Shown piece after piece: positions 1 to 4,750 of a DNA stretch of 7,859 nt. The notes below the pieces were generated by a model, which worked only from the letters and a program-made list of their open reading frames with translations, made no database searches and was not told the DNA's origin. The stretch is from NCBI GenBank assembly GCA_025997195.1, contig BNUG01000078.1:1-7859 (forward strand). The letters run 5' to 3'. Numbering within the stretch: the first letter of the stretch is position 1; every line of letters starts with the position of its first letter. Position numbers and translations under genes: made by a program. Source of the DNA: Clostridia bacterium. GTDB taxonomy: Bacteria > Bacillota > Clostridia > Peptostreptococcales > Anaerovoracaceae.

Positions 1-1
1 C

Positions 2-122
2 AGTTTTTTGTTTTCCGTCGCGCTGTATGTTTGGAAAAGTCAGAAACGAAAATATGCGCGCAGGCAGAGATTGGCACCAACCGAACCGTTGGGTGAAACC
101 AATGAAGATGTTCAGGCGGGCG
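2..122 (+). pseudogene. ECF sigma factor, middle/linker fragment (sense on plus strand)
   Basis: Read from position 2 (AGT TTT TTG), the plus strand encodes SFLFSVALYVWKSQKRKYAR followed by RQRLAPTEPLGETNEDVQ. This is the segment that follows region 2 in a group of ECF sigma-70 factors, recalled from Bacillota family members. It has no start codon of its own here and runs off the left edge. After about codon 40 the frame becomes the shadow of the opposite-strand fragment, so sigma-like sequence stops near 115-125. The matching N-terminal half lies immediately beyond on the minus strand, so the two halves are head-inverted relative to a normal gene. It cannot make a working sigma factor as arranged. 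It is either a real rearrangement or an assembly/amplification chimera. Confidence 0.65.
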
Positions 123-313
123 GCAATCTTCTCAGGACGCTCAAACACGCTCAGGAATGTTTCCTGAAACAAATCGTCCGCATCCTCTTTCGAATAGGTA
201 AGATTTCGGCAAAACCGATAAACCGCGTCGCCGTATTCGTCTGCCAAATCCGCAAACGCAACCTGCTTCACATGCCGAACGGTTCCTCCCATGCATAATA
301 CTTTCTCTGTCAA
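120..313 (-). pseudogene. ECF RNA polymerase sigma factor, N-terminal part with region 2
   Basis: The minus strand from TTG at 313 encodes MTEKVLCMGGTVRHV and then DEYGDAVYRFCRNLTYSKED followed by ADDLFQETFLSVFERPEKI. This is a typical sigma region 2 (core-RNAP and -10 binding; the DADDLFQETFL helix is diagnostic). The start is supported by AAAGGAGAAGG just upstream with suitable spacing, and by an in-frame TAA four codons before it. After FERPEKI (near 125) the frame turns into non-sigma sequence, the antisense of the plus-strand fragment at 2-122. Region 4 is not in this reading. The gene is disrupted by an inversion junction. The target regulon and any partner anti-sigma cannot be seen. 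Confidence 0.7.
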
Positions 314-393
314 AATCCTTCTCCTTTATCCATTCGGTGTCCGGCGGCCGGCCGCACATCTCAAACTGCGCCATGACGAAAAGACCCGTACAA

Positions 394-426
394 CTATAAA
401 TCGTCACGAGTCCCCGAACGGTTCAT
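394..426 (-). CDS. Possible 10-residue leader peptide ahead of the sigma gene
   Basis: A short minus-strand ORF, MNRSGTRDDL, is preceded by GGAGG five bases before its ATG. It ends 81 bases before the sigma TTG start, with the inverted repeat at 440-456 just upstream of it. This position would suit a translated leader or attenuator, but such a short ORF can arise by chance and no repeated regulatory codons are present. It is listed because the ribosome-binding site is unusually good. Confidence 0.2.
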   Translation of the reverse strand: MNRSGTRDDL

Positions 427-439
427 TATTCCCTCCACT

Positions 440-456
440 CCACAGTTTCACTGTGG
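440..456. promoter_or_regulatory. Perfect inverted repeat, possible operator or hairpin
   Basis: CCACAGT and ACTGTGG flank a TTC spacer: a perfect 7-bp inverted repeat upstream of the leader ORF and sigma start on the minus strand. No U-run follows in either direction, so a repressor/activator site is more likely than a terminator. No regulator for it is identified. Confidence 0.4.
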
Positions 457-714
457 CACAAATACCATATCAAGATGCCTTTATCCTTCATGACAATTCC
501 AATGGAGGAAAAAAAGAAATTGTTGCTGTGCATTCATTTCTCGCTGGCGCGTGAAATGGTCTCATCCAATTCTCCACACTTATTGCCGCATAAGAAAAAC
601 TACGTCACAAATGCTTTTTTGTCAAACAGCAAAGCGACCGAACAACCGTACAAAAGGCAACGGTTCATTTGTCCGGCTATTTTGTTTCAATTCATCACAC
701 AATGACATCCCCCC

Positions 715-1182
715 CTACCCCAATCGAATCATCTTCCGCGCATTCCTATAAGTCACCGCGAAATACCCGCCGTAAAGAACCACGAGCATCCCGCCAGATG
801 CAAGACTGGTCGCGAAAATATTCACATTCCCAAGCCCCATCACCACGATACCAGGCACCCGAATGGTCACGAAAGAATGGGCGATGGCAAGCACGAGCGG
901 CAGCAGAAAGTATACGCCGACTTGGATGAAAAGGCTTTTCGACAGCATGGATTCGGGCGCGCCCAATTTGGAAAGCAGCGCATAACGCGTTTGGTTGTCG
1001 CTGGCCTCCGACAACTGCATGATGGCAAGCACGCTTGCGCAGGCAAGCAGGAACACAATGCCGATGTAAACGGACATATACGCGATACCGACCGAGACGG
1101 CGGTTTCGTCGGACAGATCACGAACGCCCCATGACAGTGAACTGCCCACCGAGATGGCGGTGATGGCAAAACACAGCATCAT
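715..1182 (-). pseudogene. BceB-like FtsX-family ABC transporter permease, C-terminal fragment
   Basis: 155 residues with about four hydrophobic segments (near residues 2-20, 32-55, 84-105 and 122-145) and a C-terminal YRNARKMIRL tail. The block LLACASVLAIMQLSEASDNQ, then RYALLSKLGAPESMLSKSLF and QVGVYFLLPLVLAIAHS, is typical of the C-terminus of bacitracin/lantibiotic-export permeases (BceB/VraG type), in which the last transmembrane helices follow a large extracellular loop. Full-length members have roughly 600 or more residues, so most of the protein is missing. The frame stays open upstream only to a TAA at 1236-1234, and no ribosome-binding site precedes the MM at 1182. No ATPase partner gene is in the window. 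It is best read as a truncated remnant, with the break around 1185-1236. Confidence 0.75.
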
Positions 1183-1313
1183 GCAGCGGTTTCTTTTTTG
1201 TATAATAACCCTAAAGGTTCCCTCCGTGTCCGCTTAGAAACATTTGTCTTTTTGACACCCTGTTCTCACTCCGTGGAATCGACCGTCCTGCCCGTACGCC
1301 GGCTCCATCCCTG

Positions 1314-1338
1314 TCATTCCCGCGAAGGCGGGAATCTC
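1314..1338. repeat. REP/dRS3-like palindromic intergenic repeat
   Basis: The core is ATTCCCGCGAAGGCGGGAAT at 1316-1335, with perfect 8-bp arms (ATTCCCGC and GCGGGAAT) around a GAAG loop, set in a TGTC...CTC context. Palindromes of the form GTCATTCCCGC...GCGGGAATC are a widespread dispersed repeat in bacterial intergenic regions (dRS3 in Neisseria and many REP-like families). Only one copy is in this window, so a family in this genome is inferred. It lies between the broken permease and the toxin-antitoxin promoter, a likely rearrangement boundary. Confidence 0.6.
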
Positions 1339-1358
1339 AATGCATACCAGATAATTTT

Positions 1359-1387
1359 TTGCAAAAGCATACCGGAAACGGTATACT
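1359..1387 (+). promoter_or_regulatory. Sigma-70 promoter with inverted-repeat operator for the MntA-HepT operon
   Basis: TTGCAA (1359-1364) and TATACT (1382-1387) are separated by 17 bases, giving a good promoter with an expected start near 1394. An inverted repeat, ATACCG-GAAA-CGGTAT (1369-1384), covers the spacer and the first half of the -10, where a repressor would block polymerase. GCATACC also occurs 25 bases upstream, at 1342-1348. The toxin-antitoxin complex is a plausible autoregulator, but this is inference. Confidence 0.6.
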
Positions 1388-1492
1388 TTTGTCATGAGTC
1401 ATAAAGACGATTTGAGCAGCGGACGGCGCAGCGAATACGTCAAATTTTTCTGGATGAAGACAATGAAAGGACTCTCACAAAGGAGCAGGCGT

Positions 1493-1780
1493 TTGTACAA
1501 CATTAACGAAATAAAATCAATCGCATCCGATGTTGCGGCAAAATATGGCGTCAAAAAACTCGCGCTGTTTGGCTCGTATGCAAAGAATGAAGCAAGTGAC
1601 AGCAGCGACTTGGATTTTGTCATGGATAAGGGTGATATTTTCGGTTGGATGTATGCCGAATTTGCCCTCGAACTGGAAAAGCGATTTGGCACTCATGTTG
1701 ACGTATTGACATATGATTCCTTAAAGCGTTCACAGTTTTCGGATGCTATTTTTGACGAGGTAGTCTTGTATGAGAGATAG
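1493..1780 (+). CDS. mntA: MntA-type nucleotidyltransferase antitoxin, copy 1
   Basis: A 95-residue minimal nucleotidyltransferase. The GSX10DXD motif is complete: G27-S28, then D39-L40-D41 (LALFGSYAKNEASDSSDLDF), with the third acidic residue at D70 (THVDV). In the characterised MntA/HepT (type VII) systems this enzyme transfers AMP to a tyrosine near the HEPN active site, neutralising the toxin. TTG at 1493 is chosen as start because AAAGGAG lies seven bases upstream and family members begin with MYxIxEI. The frame is open back to an ATG at 1394, but that codon sits at the predicted transcription start and the extra 33 residues do not look like the family. The gene overlaps the toxin gene by 11 bases, so the two are probably translationally coupled. 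Confidence 0.88.
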   Translation: MYNINEIKSIASDVAAKYGVKKLALFGSYAKNEASDSSDLDFVMDKGDIFGWMYAEFALELEKRFGTHVDVLTYDSLKRSQFSDAIFDEVVLYER

Positions 1781-2111
1781 GGATGTTGTCATACTCAATA
1801 AGATTATTCAGTACGCCAAAGAAATCGCATTTACCATTGAAAAGTTTGCCGTGACCGAATCAGGTTTGGAATCGGATTTTGTATCCAAAAATGCGATTTC
1901 AATGTGTATCCTGCAAATCGGCGAATTGGTCGGGCATTTGTCAGATGAATTTAAGCTGGAGAATGACGCTATTCCGTGGCAAGCAATAAGAGGCATGCGA
2001 AATATCGCTGCCCACAACTATGGAGAGTTTGATATAAAAACGCTTTGGGAAATGGCGGCGTCAGAGGTTCCCGCTTTGCAAGAGTATTGTGAAAGCGCGA
2101 TAAAGACGTGA
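1770..2111 (+). CDS. hepT: HepT-type HEPN toxin (RNase), copy 1
   Basis: A 113-residue helical HEPN protein with the complete RX4HXY motif: R77-NIAA-H82-N-Y84 (RGMRNIAAHNYG). CILQIGELVGHLSDEF (residues 46-61) is the usual HepT helix before the active site, and LWEMAASEVPALQEYC forms the C-terminal helix. HepT proteins are RNases, with reports of tRNA cleavage, and are silenced by AMPylation of the motif tyrosine by MntA. The ATG at 1770 lies inside the end of mntA copy 1. Length and motifs are normal, so the pair looks functional. A second pair follows in the same orientation 60 bases downstream, probably on the same transcript. Confidence 0.9.
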   Translation: MRDRDVVILNKIIQYAKEIAFTIEKFAVTESGLESDFVSKNAISMCILQIGELVGHLSDEFKLENDAIPWQAIRGMRNIAAHNYGEFDIKTLWEMAASEVPALQEYCESAIKT

Positions 2112-2171
2112 GGCAAGCCGCGTTCGTTGACCATAGTAAGTAAAGTTGACGCTAACGGCGAGGAAATATAT

Positions 2172-2498
2172 ATGGTATACAGCATTCAGGACATAAAGAA
2201 CAAAGTGACGCCAATCGCGGTAAGATACAATATACCCTTGATTTATCTCTTCGGGTCATATGCGTGGGGAAATGCCACAGAGAGCAGCGATATAGATATT
2301 CTGATTGACAAAACGGATTCCAAAATAAAAAATTTGTTTGATATGGGACTCATGTACAACGATTTTTCGGAGGTATTTGCAAAAACCGTGGACATCATCA
2401 CGACTGACGGTCTTCAGCAAAACGAAATCGAAAGACGCGCGCCGCGTTTTCTTGACAATCTCCAAAAAGAAAGGGTTCTACTGTATGAAAAGCAGTGA
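2172..2498 (+). CDS. mntA: MntA-type nucleotidyltransferase antitoxin, copy 2
   Basis: 108 residues with all catalytic acids in place: G28-S29, then D40-I41-D42 (YLFGSYAWGNATESSDIDIL) and D74 (KTVDII). ATG at 2172 is preferred because GAGGAAA precedes it and the MVYSIQDIKN start matches copy 1 (MYNINEIKS). An in-frame TTG at 2127 would add 15 residues without a ribosome-binding site. It is clearly related to copy 1 but has diverged over most of its length, so it is an old paralogue or a separately acquired pair rather than a fresh duplication. It is intact although its partner toxin is damaged. It might still act on the HepT encoded upstream (inference). Confidence 0.87.
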   Translation: MVYSIQDIKNKVTPIAVRYNIPLIYLFGSYAWGNATESSDIDILIDKTDSKIKNLFDMGLMYNDFSEVFAKTVDIITTDGLQQNEIERRAPRFLDNLQKERVLLYEKQ

Positions 2499-2832
2499 TA
2501 TAGACAGAATCCAGCACATTCGCAGTTATTGCGAAGATATTGCGACCACAATTGCCCGTTACGGGGCAGATATTTCGGTGTTCAAAAGTGACAAGGATTA
2601 TTTCAATTCTGTATCGATGTCGATTTTTCAAATAGGCGAACTCAGTTTAGGCTTATCCGATGAGTTCAAAGAAGAAACCAACGAACAAGTATTGTGGAGC
2701 GCCATGCGCGGAATGTGGAACTATTTCGCACATGGTTATGCTTCAATGGACAAAGATATTATTTGAGGAACGGCAACGGAAAATATCCCCGAACTGCAAA
2801 ATCTGTGCCAAAGAGTATTGGAAGAAGTATGA
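2485..2832 (+). pseudogene. hepT: HepT-type HEPN toxin, copy 2, inactivated
   Basis: The ATG at 2485 overlaps mntA copy 2 by 14 bases. The open frame ends after 93 residues at TGA 2764-2766. The same frame then continues for 21 codons (GTATENIPELQNLCQRVLEEV) to TGA 2830-2832, matching the tail of copy 1 (EMAASEVPALQEYC). Copy 1 has Trp at the stop position, so TGG to TGA explains the truncation. In addition, the catalytic Arg of RX4HXY is Trp78 (RGMWNYFAHGY against RGMRNIAAHNY), consistent with one C-to-T change; H83 and Y85 remain. Both changes should abolish RNase activity. UGA recoding to Trp is unlikely because other genes here stop at TGA. A short truncated protein could still bind MntA. 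Confidence 0.85.
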
Positions 2833-2996
2833 ATTGACAAGAGGTGTCATCGGGTGATGAATCAAAACGAGATAGCGGGACAAATGAATCATCCCCTTTT
2901 GTCTGCCTTTTGTTTGTTTAGGAGAAGTTCGGGAATGAACCCGTATACCTCTGACGCTTACGTGTTCTTATGCAATTATACACCTAATCTCCGAAT
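2833..2996. other. Intergenic spacer with no recognised gene
   Basis: It lies between the end of the second HepT frame and the oldest tRNA-derived terminator. A weak imperfect hairpin could form between GATGAATC (about 2855-2862) and GAATCATC (about 2886-2893), followed by CCCCTTTTGT. No coding signal is convincing. Confidence 0.4.
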
Positions 2997-3030
2997 AAAA
3001 AAGCGTCAGAGTTGCTGTAACTCCAACGCT
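2997..3030 (-). terminator. Rho-independent terminator T1 behind the oldest tRNA-Glu 3' end
   Basis: Read on the minus strand, AGCGTTGGAGTT and AACTCTGACGCT form a 12-position stem with two mismatches around ACAGC, followed by six Ts. It sits six bases past the CCA end of the tRNA-like repeat at 3036-3069. It closely resembles T2 at 3768-3803, with AGCGTTGG and a nearby ATGAG shared, so the two derive from one tRNA-Glu terminator. Confidence 0.75.
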
Positions 3031-3035
3031 CATTA

Positions 3036-3069
3036 TGGTGACCCCGCTGGGAATCGAACCCGGGTTACC
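3036..3069 (-). repeat. Partial tRNA-Glu 3' end (ancestral att-like copy)
   Basis: It matches the T-arm, acceptor 3' strand and CCA of the complete tRNA-Glu at 7224-7298, with one difference (GCTGGG here, GCCGGG there). The match stops after GGTAACC on the minus strand, before the anticodon arm, so it is not a functional tRNA. The stop codon of the gene at 3065-3403 lies inside it. Confidence 0.75.
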
Positions 3070-3403
3070 TACCGCTTTGATACCGAGCAAAATAGGATAT
3101 ATTCGCGAAGTAGCGCTCAATATTTTCGGCATCATCCTCAAAGGTATCATCAAAAAACAATCTTAGAAATTCATCCCTCGACCGTAGGACTTCTTTTAGG
3201 TTGTGCGCATGGCGAGTATGAACCAGCGATTCGGTCGTCGCCGCGAACAAGTCGATGGCGCGGTTGACCGCCCTATCCTCCCGGACTTGTATTCCTGCCC
3301 GGTGTGCGATGATGGCCCGACCGACTTCGGAGCCGATGTTTGCCATCATCTCGATCACGCTAAGCTGCGCCCAGCGTTCTCTGTCGATTTCATAGTCACT
3401 CAA
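3065..3403 (-). CDS. Small helical protein of unknown function, partner of DUF5674 gene
   Basis: 112 residues, strongly helical and charged. Recognisable stretches are SDYEIDRERWAQ, EMMANIGSEVGRAI, AIDLFAATTESL, LKEVLRSRDEFLRLFFDD and ERYFANISYFARYQSGR. Small proteins with the pattern MANIGSEV-x-RAI...LKE-x-x-R-x-R-E are, from memory, common in candidate-phylum and other bacterial genomes; no function is known to me. TTG at 3403 is preferred because GGAG lies nine bases upstream; TTG at 3418 is also possible. It overlaps the upstream gene by a few bases, so the two form one operon. The last codons and the TAA fall in the tRNA-derived repeat. An all-helical toxin or effector with DUF5674 as partner is possible but unproven. 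Confidence 0.65.
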   Translation of the reverse strand: MSDYEIDRERWAQLSVIEMMANIGSEVGRAIIAHRAGIQVREDRAVNRAIDLFAATTESLVHTRHAHNLKEVLRSRDEFLRLFFDDTFEDDAENIERYFANISYFARYQSGR

Positions 3404-3737
3404 CGACTTTTTCTCCAACGATTTTCCAGATGATTTCCCGAATGGCTTCGTCTTCTACATACCTTGACCGATTGTTCTGTCGCGGCCGGATATTGGTCAG
3501 GGAATCAAATTCTAAGAAGGCACCTTCTCCGTAGTTGTCAGGCCAAAGGTTGATGCCCCACAAATCGCGCTGTTCGGAACCGGCGTCCAGCAAGAAAAGT
3601 TCTTCGTCGGAATGGAGTCCGGCGTCAAGCACCAGAATTCCTTTTTTGATGTCGACCACCCCTTTAACAAGAGGTTCCCACATCTTTTCCGCCATGACCA
3701 TGAGTTCGCTCACGCTGATTTGATCTATGATCACCAC
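3396..3737 (-). CDS. DUF5674-family protein
   Basis: About 113 residues with the hallmarks of DUF5674 as I recall it: VIIDQISVSEL at the start, then KGVVDIKKGILVLDAGLHSD, LLDAGSEQRDLWGINLWPD, FLEFDSLTNIRP and NNRSRYVEDEAIREIIWKIV. The conserved LHSDEE, LWGINLWP and NIRP-x-x-x-NRSR blocks are all present, so it looks intact. The biochemical function is unknown. GTG at 3737 is chosen because GGGAGG lies seven bases upstream; an ATG at 3743 is too close to that site. Only about 30 bases separate the start from terminator T2 and no promoter is visible there, so expression may depend on readthrough from the minus-strand genes or the tRNA upstream. It overlaps the next gene. Confidence 0.75.
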   Translation of the reverse strand: MVIIDQISVSELMVMAEKMWEPLVKGVVDIKKGILVLDAGLHSDEELFLLDAGSEQRDLWGINLWPDNYGEGAFLEFDSLTNIRPRQNNRSRYVEDEAIREIIWKIVGEKVVE

Positions 3738-3767
3738 GCTCATCCCTCCCGGCGCTCGCCGTTTGAT

Positions 3768-3803
3768 AAAAAAAGCGCCAGAATTCATTGTAATTCCAAC
3801 GCT
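3768..3803 (-). terminator. Rho-independent terminator T2 behind the left tRNA-Glu repeat
   Basis: Minus strand: AGCGTTGGAATT and AATTCTGGCGCT form a 12-position stem with mismatches around ACAATG, followed by seven Ts. It starts seven bases beyond the CCA of the repeat at 3809-3859. It resembles T1 in sequence and position, and it separates the 3.4-kb element from the DUF5674 operon. Confidence 0.75.
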
Positions 3804-3808
3804 CATCT

Positions 3809-3859
3809 ACTGGTGACCCCGCCGGGAATCGAACCCGGGTTACCGCCGTGAAAGGGCGG
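3809..3859 (-). repeat. att direct repeat, left copy (tRNA-Glu 3' half)
   Basis: 51 bp identical to 7222-7272. It covers the anticodon arm, variable region, T-arm, acceptor strand, CCA and two bases beyond. The 5' half of the tRNA is absent (the sequence diverges at 3860), so this is the displaced 3' end left by integration. Confidence 0.92.
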
Positions 3860-3903
3860 GGATAACACCGCAAAAAACGCTATTTTTCAATACTTCTGTT
3901 TTC

Positions 3904-3929
3904 GGGTAGCCACTTGGGTAGCCACTTTC
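3904..3929. repeat. Left arm-type repeats (two GGGTAGCCACTT units)
   Basis: Two tandem 12-bp units GGGTAGCCACTT followed by TC. The same 26 bases occur at 7097-7122 in the same orientation near the other end of the element. The copies lie 44 bp inside the left att repeat and 99 bp inside the right one. This fits binding sites for the integrase N-terminal arm-binding domain. Confidence 0.7.
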
Positions 3930-3939
3930 GCTCTCAAAA

Positions 3940-4122
3940 TCAACCGGCTTTCAGCTTGTTGTTGATCTCCACCTGATTCTTATAAATCAGCCCTAACATC
4001 TGAAACATACGGCGAAAATTATCCTTCATTTCTTCTTCAGGCGTTAACTCGCGCAAGTCTGCTAATGTCAGTCCCATGATTTCATCATCTGTCATATAAA
4101 TTTCTTCTTTATTTTCAGTCAT
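3940..4122 (-). CDS. Small acidic protein, probable antitoxin partner (family not recognised)
   Basis: 60 residues (MTENKEEIYMTDDEIMGLTL, then ADLRELTPEEEMKDNFRRMF, then a helical tail ending NNKLKAG). It is acidic at the front with an amphipathic C-terminal helix. Three consecutive ATGs follow AAAAGGAGA; the third, at 4122, has the best spacing (eight bases) and is chosen. It begins 13 bases after the stop of the toxin-like gene, in the same operon. Size, acidity and position after a BrnT-like gene suggest an antitoxin, but no DNA-binding fold such as CopG/RHH is evident, and I cannot name the family. It is the first gene inside the left end of the element. Confidence 0.55.
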   Translation of the reverse strand: MTENKEEIYMTDDEIMGLTLADLRELTPEEEMKDNFRRMFQMLGLIYKNQVEINNKLKAG

Positions 4123-4135
4123 CATCATTCTCCTT

Positions 4136-4375
4136 TTATTTGAGTAGTGACTCAAATTCTTTTCTCAATTTCATCGCATGAAAAATAATACTGATTCCGT
4201 TGTGATTGGCTAATATCTCTATCGGATTTCCTTTTGTATCAAATCCAATATAAAGATATTTATCAGGATAAGTGCTAATAATCATCGTAACAATCGGATA
4301 CCGATAGCAATTGATAATGTCATCATACGTATATCCGTGCTTGTATGCCGACTGTTTTACTTCAAGCTCGCTCAA
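4136..4375 (-). CDS. BrnT/DUF4258-like small toxin candidate
   Basis: 79 residues: SAYKHGYTYDDIINCYRYPI, then DKYLYIGFDTKGNPIEIL, then ISIIFHAMKLRKEFESLL. The layout of an H-x-x-KHG helix, a YIG-x-D-x-x-GN-x-IEI strand pair and a terminal (I/V)-x-HAMK-x-R helix resembles small proteins related to BrnT-like toxins. The experimentally known BrnT is a ribonuclease toxin of type II systems. TTG at 4375 opens the frame without a strong ribosome-binding site, so the start is uncertain. An extended -10 promoter lies about 40 bases upstream. The gene order, toxin then antitoxin, is that of BrnTA. AT-rich codon use differs from the integrase. Assignment is by pattern only. Confidence 0.55.
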   Translation of the reverse strand: MSELEVKQSAYKHGYTYDDIINCYRYPIVTMIISTYPDKYLYIGFDTKGNPIEILANHNGISIIFHAMKLRKEFESLLK

Positions 4376-4419
4376 TTTCTACTTACCCTATTCCACTTTC
4401 CGCATCGGCTTCCGCGTAA

Positions 4420-4428
4420 ATTATACCA
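4420..4428 (-). promoter_or_regulatory. Extended -10 promoter for the toxin-antitoxin-like pair
   Basis: The minus strand reads TGGTATAAT, a perfect extended -10 (TGnTATAAT). The -35 is not clear. Transcription would start near 4413, giving a leader of about 38 bases before the TTG at 4375. Confidence 0.55.
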
Positions 4429-4519
4429 TAGGTTCGCAATACCAAAGTAATAATATAGTATGGAGAGCGATGATCGTATTCTCCGTAGTCTTCACTCTCA
4501 TCGGCAAAATTGAGGCGAA

Positions 4520-4750
4520 TTATATTCCCTCAACAAATTGGCTGACAGGAACGCCAAGCGCATCCGAAATAGCGAACAGCACTTCAAGCGAAAAAGCCTT
4601 ATCGATATTCGGGGCTTCGATTTTCGTCAGGTAGCTGATACTAATAGAAGCCCTGTCCGCAAGTTCTTCTTGGGTATAGCCTTTCTCCGTTCGGTACTTC
4701 CGAATGGTCTGTCCAATCAATTTGTATCTGTCAGAGTTGTTTGCACTCAT
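4520..4750 (-). CDS. XRE-family (Cro/CI) transcriptional repressor
   Basis: 76 residues forming a single helix-turn-helix domain (about residues 12-68): IRKYRTEKGYTQEELADRAS and ISISYLTKIEAPNIDKAFSL, then FAISDALGVPVSQFVEGI. TQEELADRASISISYLTKIE is the turn plus recognition helix. ATG at 4750 is used because GAGG lies about ten bases upstream; the frame extends only to a GTG at 4765. One CACT-N3-AGTG operator overlaps this start codon and others lie in the divergent promoter region, so autorepression and control of the plus-strand genes are likely. It is typical of the control switch of integrative elements or of a toxin-antitoxin repressor. Confidence 0.88.
   Translation of the reverse strand: MSANNSDRYKLIGQTIRKYRTEKGYTQEELADRASISISYLTKIEAPNIDKAFSLEVLFAISDALGVPVSQFVEGI

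Larger units (their letters stand above)
314..714. other. Non-coding stretch upstream of the sigma fragment
   Basis: No convincing gene of 50 codons or more is present. The stretch separates the permease fragment from the sigma fragment, both on the minus strand. It holds a perfect 7-bp inverted repeat (440-456) and a possible 10-codon leader ORF (426-394), listed separately. The longer open frames on the plus strand lack ribosome-binding sites and family-like sequence. Confidence 0.5.
3036..3844 (-). mobile_element. About 775-bp tRNA-Glu-bounded gene unit (DUF5674 pair)
   Basis: The unit is bounded by 34-bp copies of the tRNA-Glu 3' end at 3036-3069 and 3811-3844 (offset 775, one mismatch), with related terminators outside each. 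Between them lie only the two overlapping minus-strand genes at 3396-3737 and 3065-3403. There is no recombinase, so it would be a remnant or a passenger mobilised in trans. The alternative is that it arose by recombination between two tRNA-Glu loci. Confidence 0.5.

Noticed and set aside
715..1134. Plus-strand and alternative minus-strand open frames over the permease fragment
   Set aside because: They are shadows of the permease frame. Only the 715-1182 minus frame gives hydrophobic segments and family-like blocks.
1209..1220. CCCTAAAGGTTC matches the loop of the 5S-tRNA hairpin (7319-7330) in reverse complement
   Set aside because: A single 12-bp inverted match is expected by chance in a window of this length, and no extension supports homology.
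1311..1373. CRISPR-like or tandem repeat array
   Set aside because: Only one palindrome and a GCATACC pair 25 bases apart are present. There is no regular repeat-spacer structure here or elsewhere in the window.
2338..2484. Upstream extension of the HepT copy 2 frame
   Set aside because: It overlaps mntA copy 2 out of frame. The HepT family start is at ATG 2485, matching copy 1.
2764..2766. TGA read as tryptophan or selenocysteine in HepT copy 2
   Set aside because: Several genes here end at TGA and TGG is used for Trp. There is no SECIS-like hairpin evident, and the same toxin has also lost its catalytic Arg, so decay is simpler.
3031..3110. Plus-strand peptide containing GDPAGNRTRV-like sequence, also at 3812-3851 and 7226-7300
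   Set aside because: This is the translation of the antisense strand of the tRNA-Glu 3' end, a well-known source of spurious protein predictions.
3809..3895. Second functional tRNA-Glu gene
   Set aside because: Identity ends at 3859, and the acceptor 5' strand and D-arm are absent, so no cloverleaf can form.
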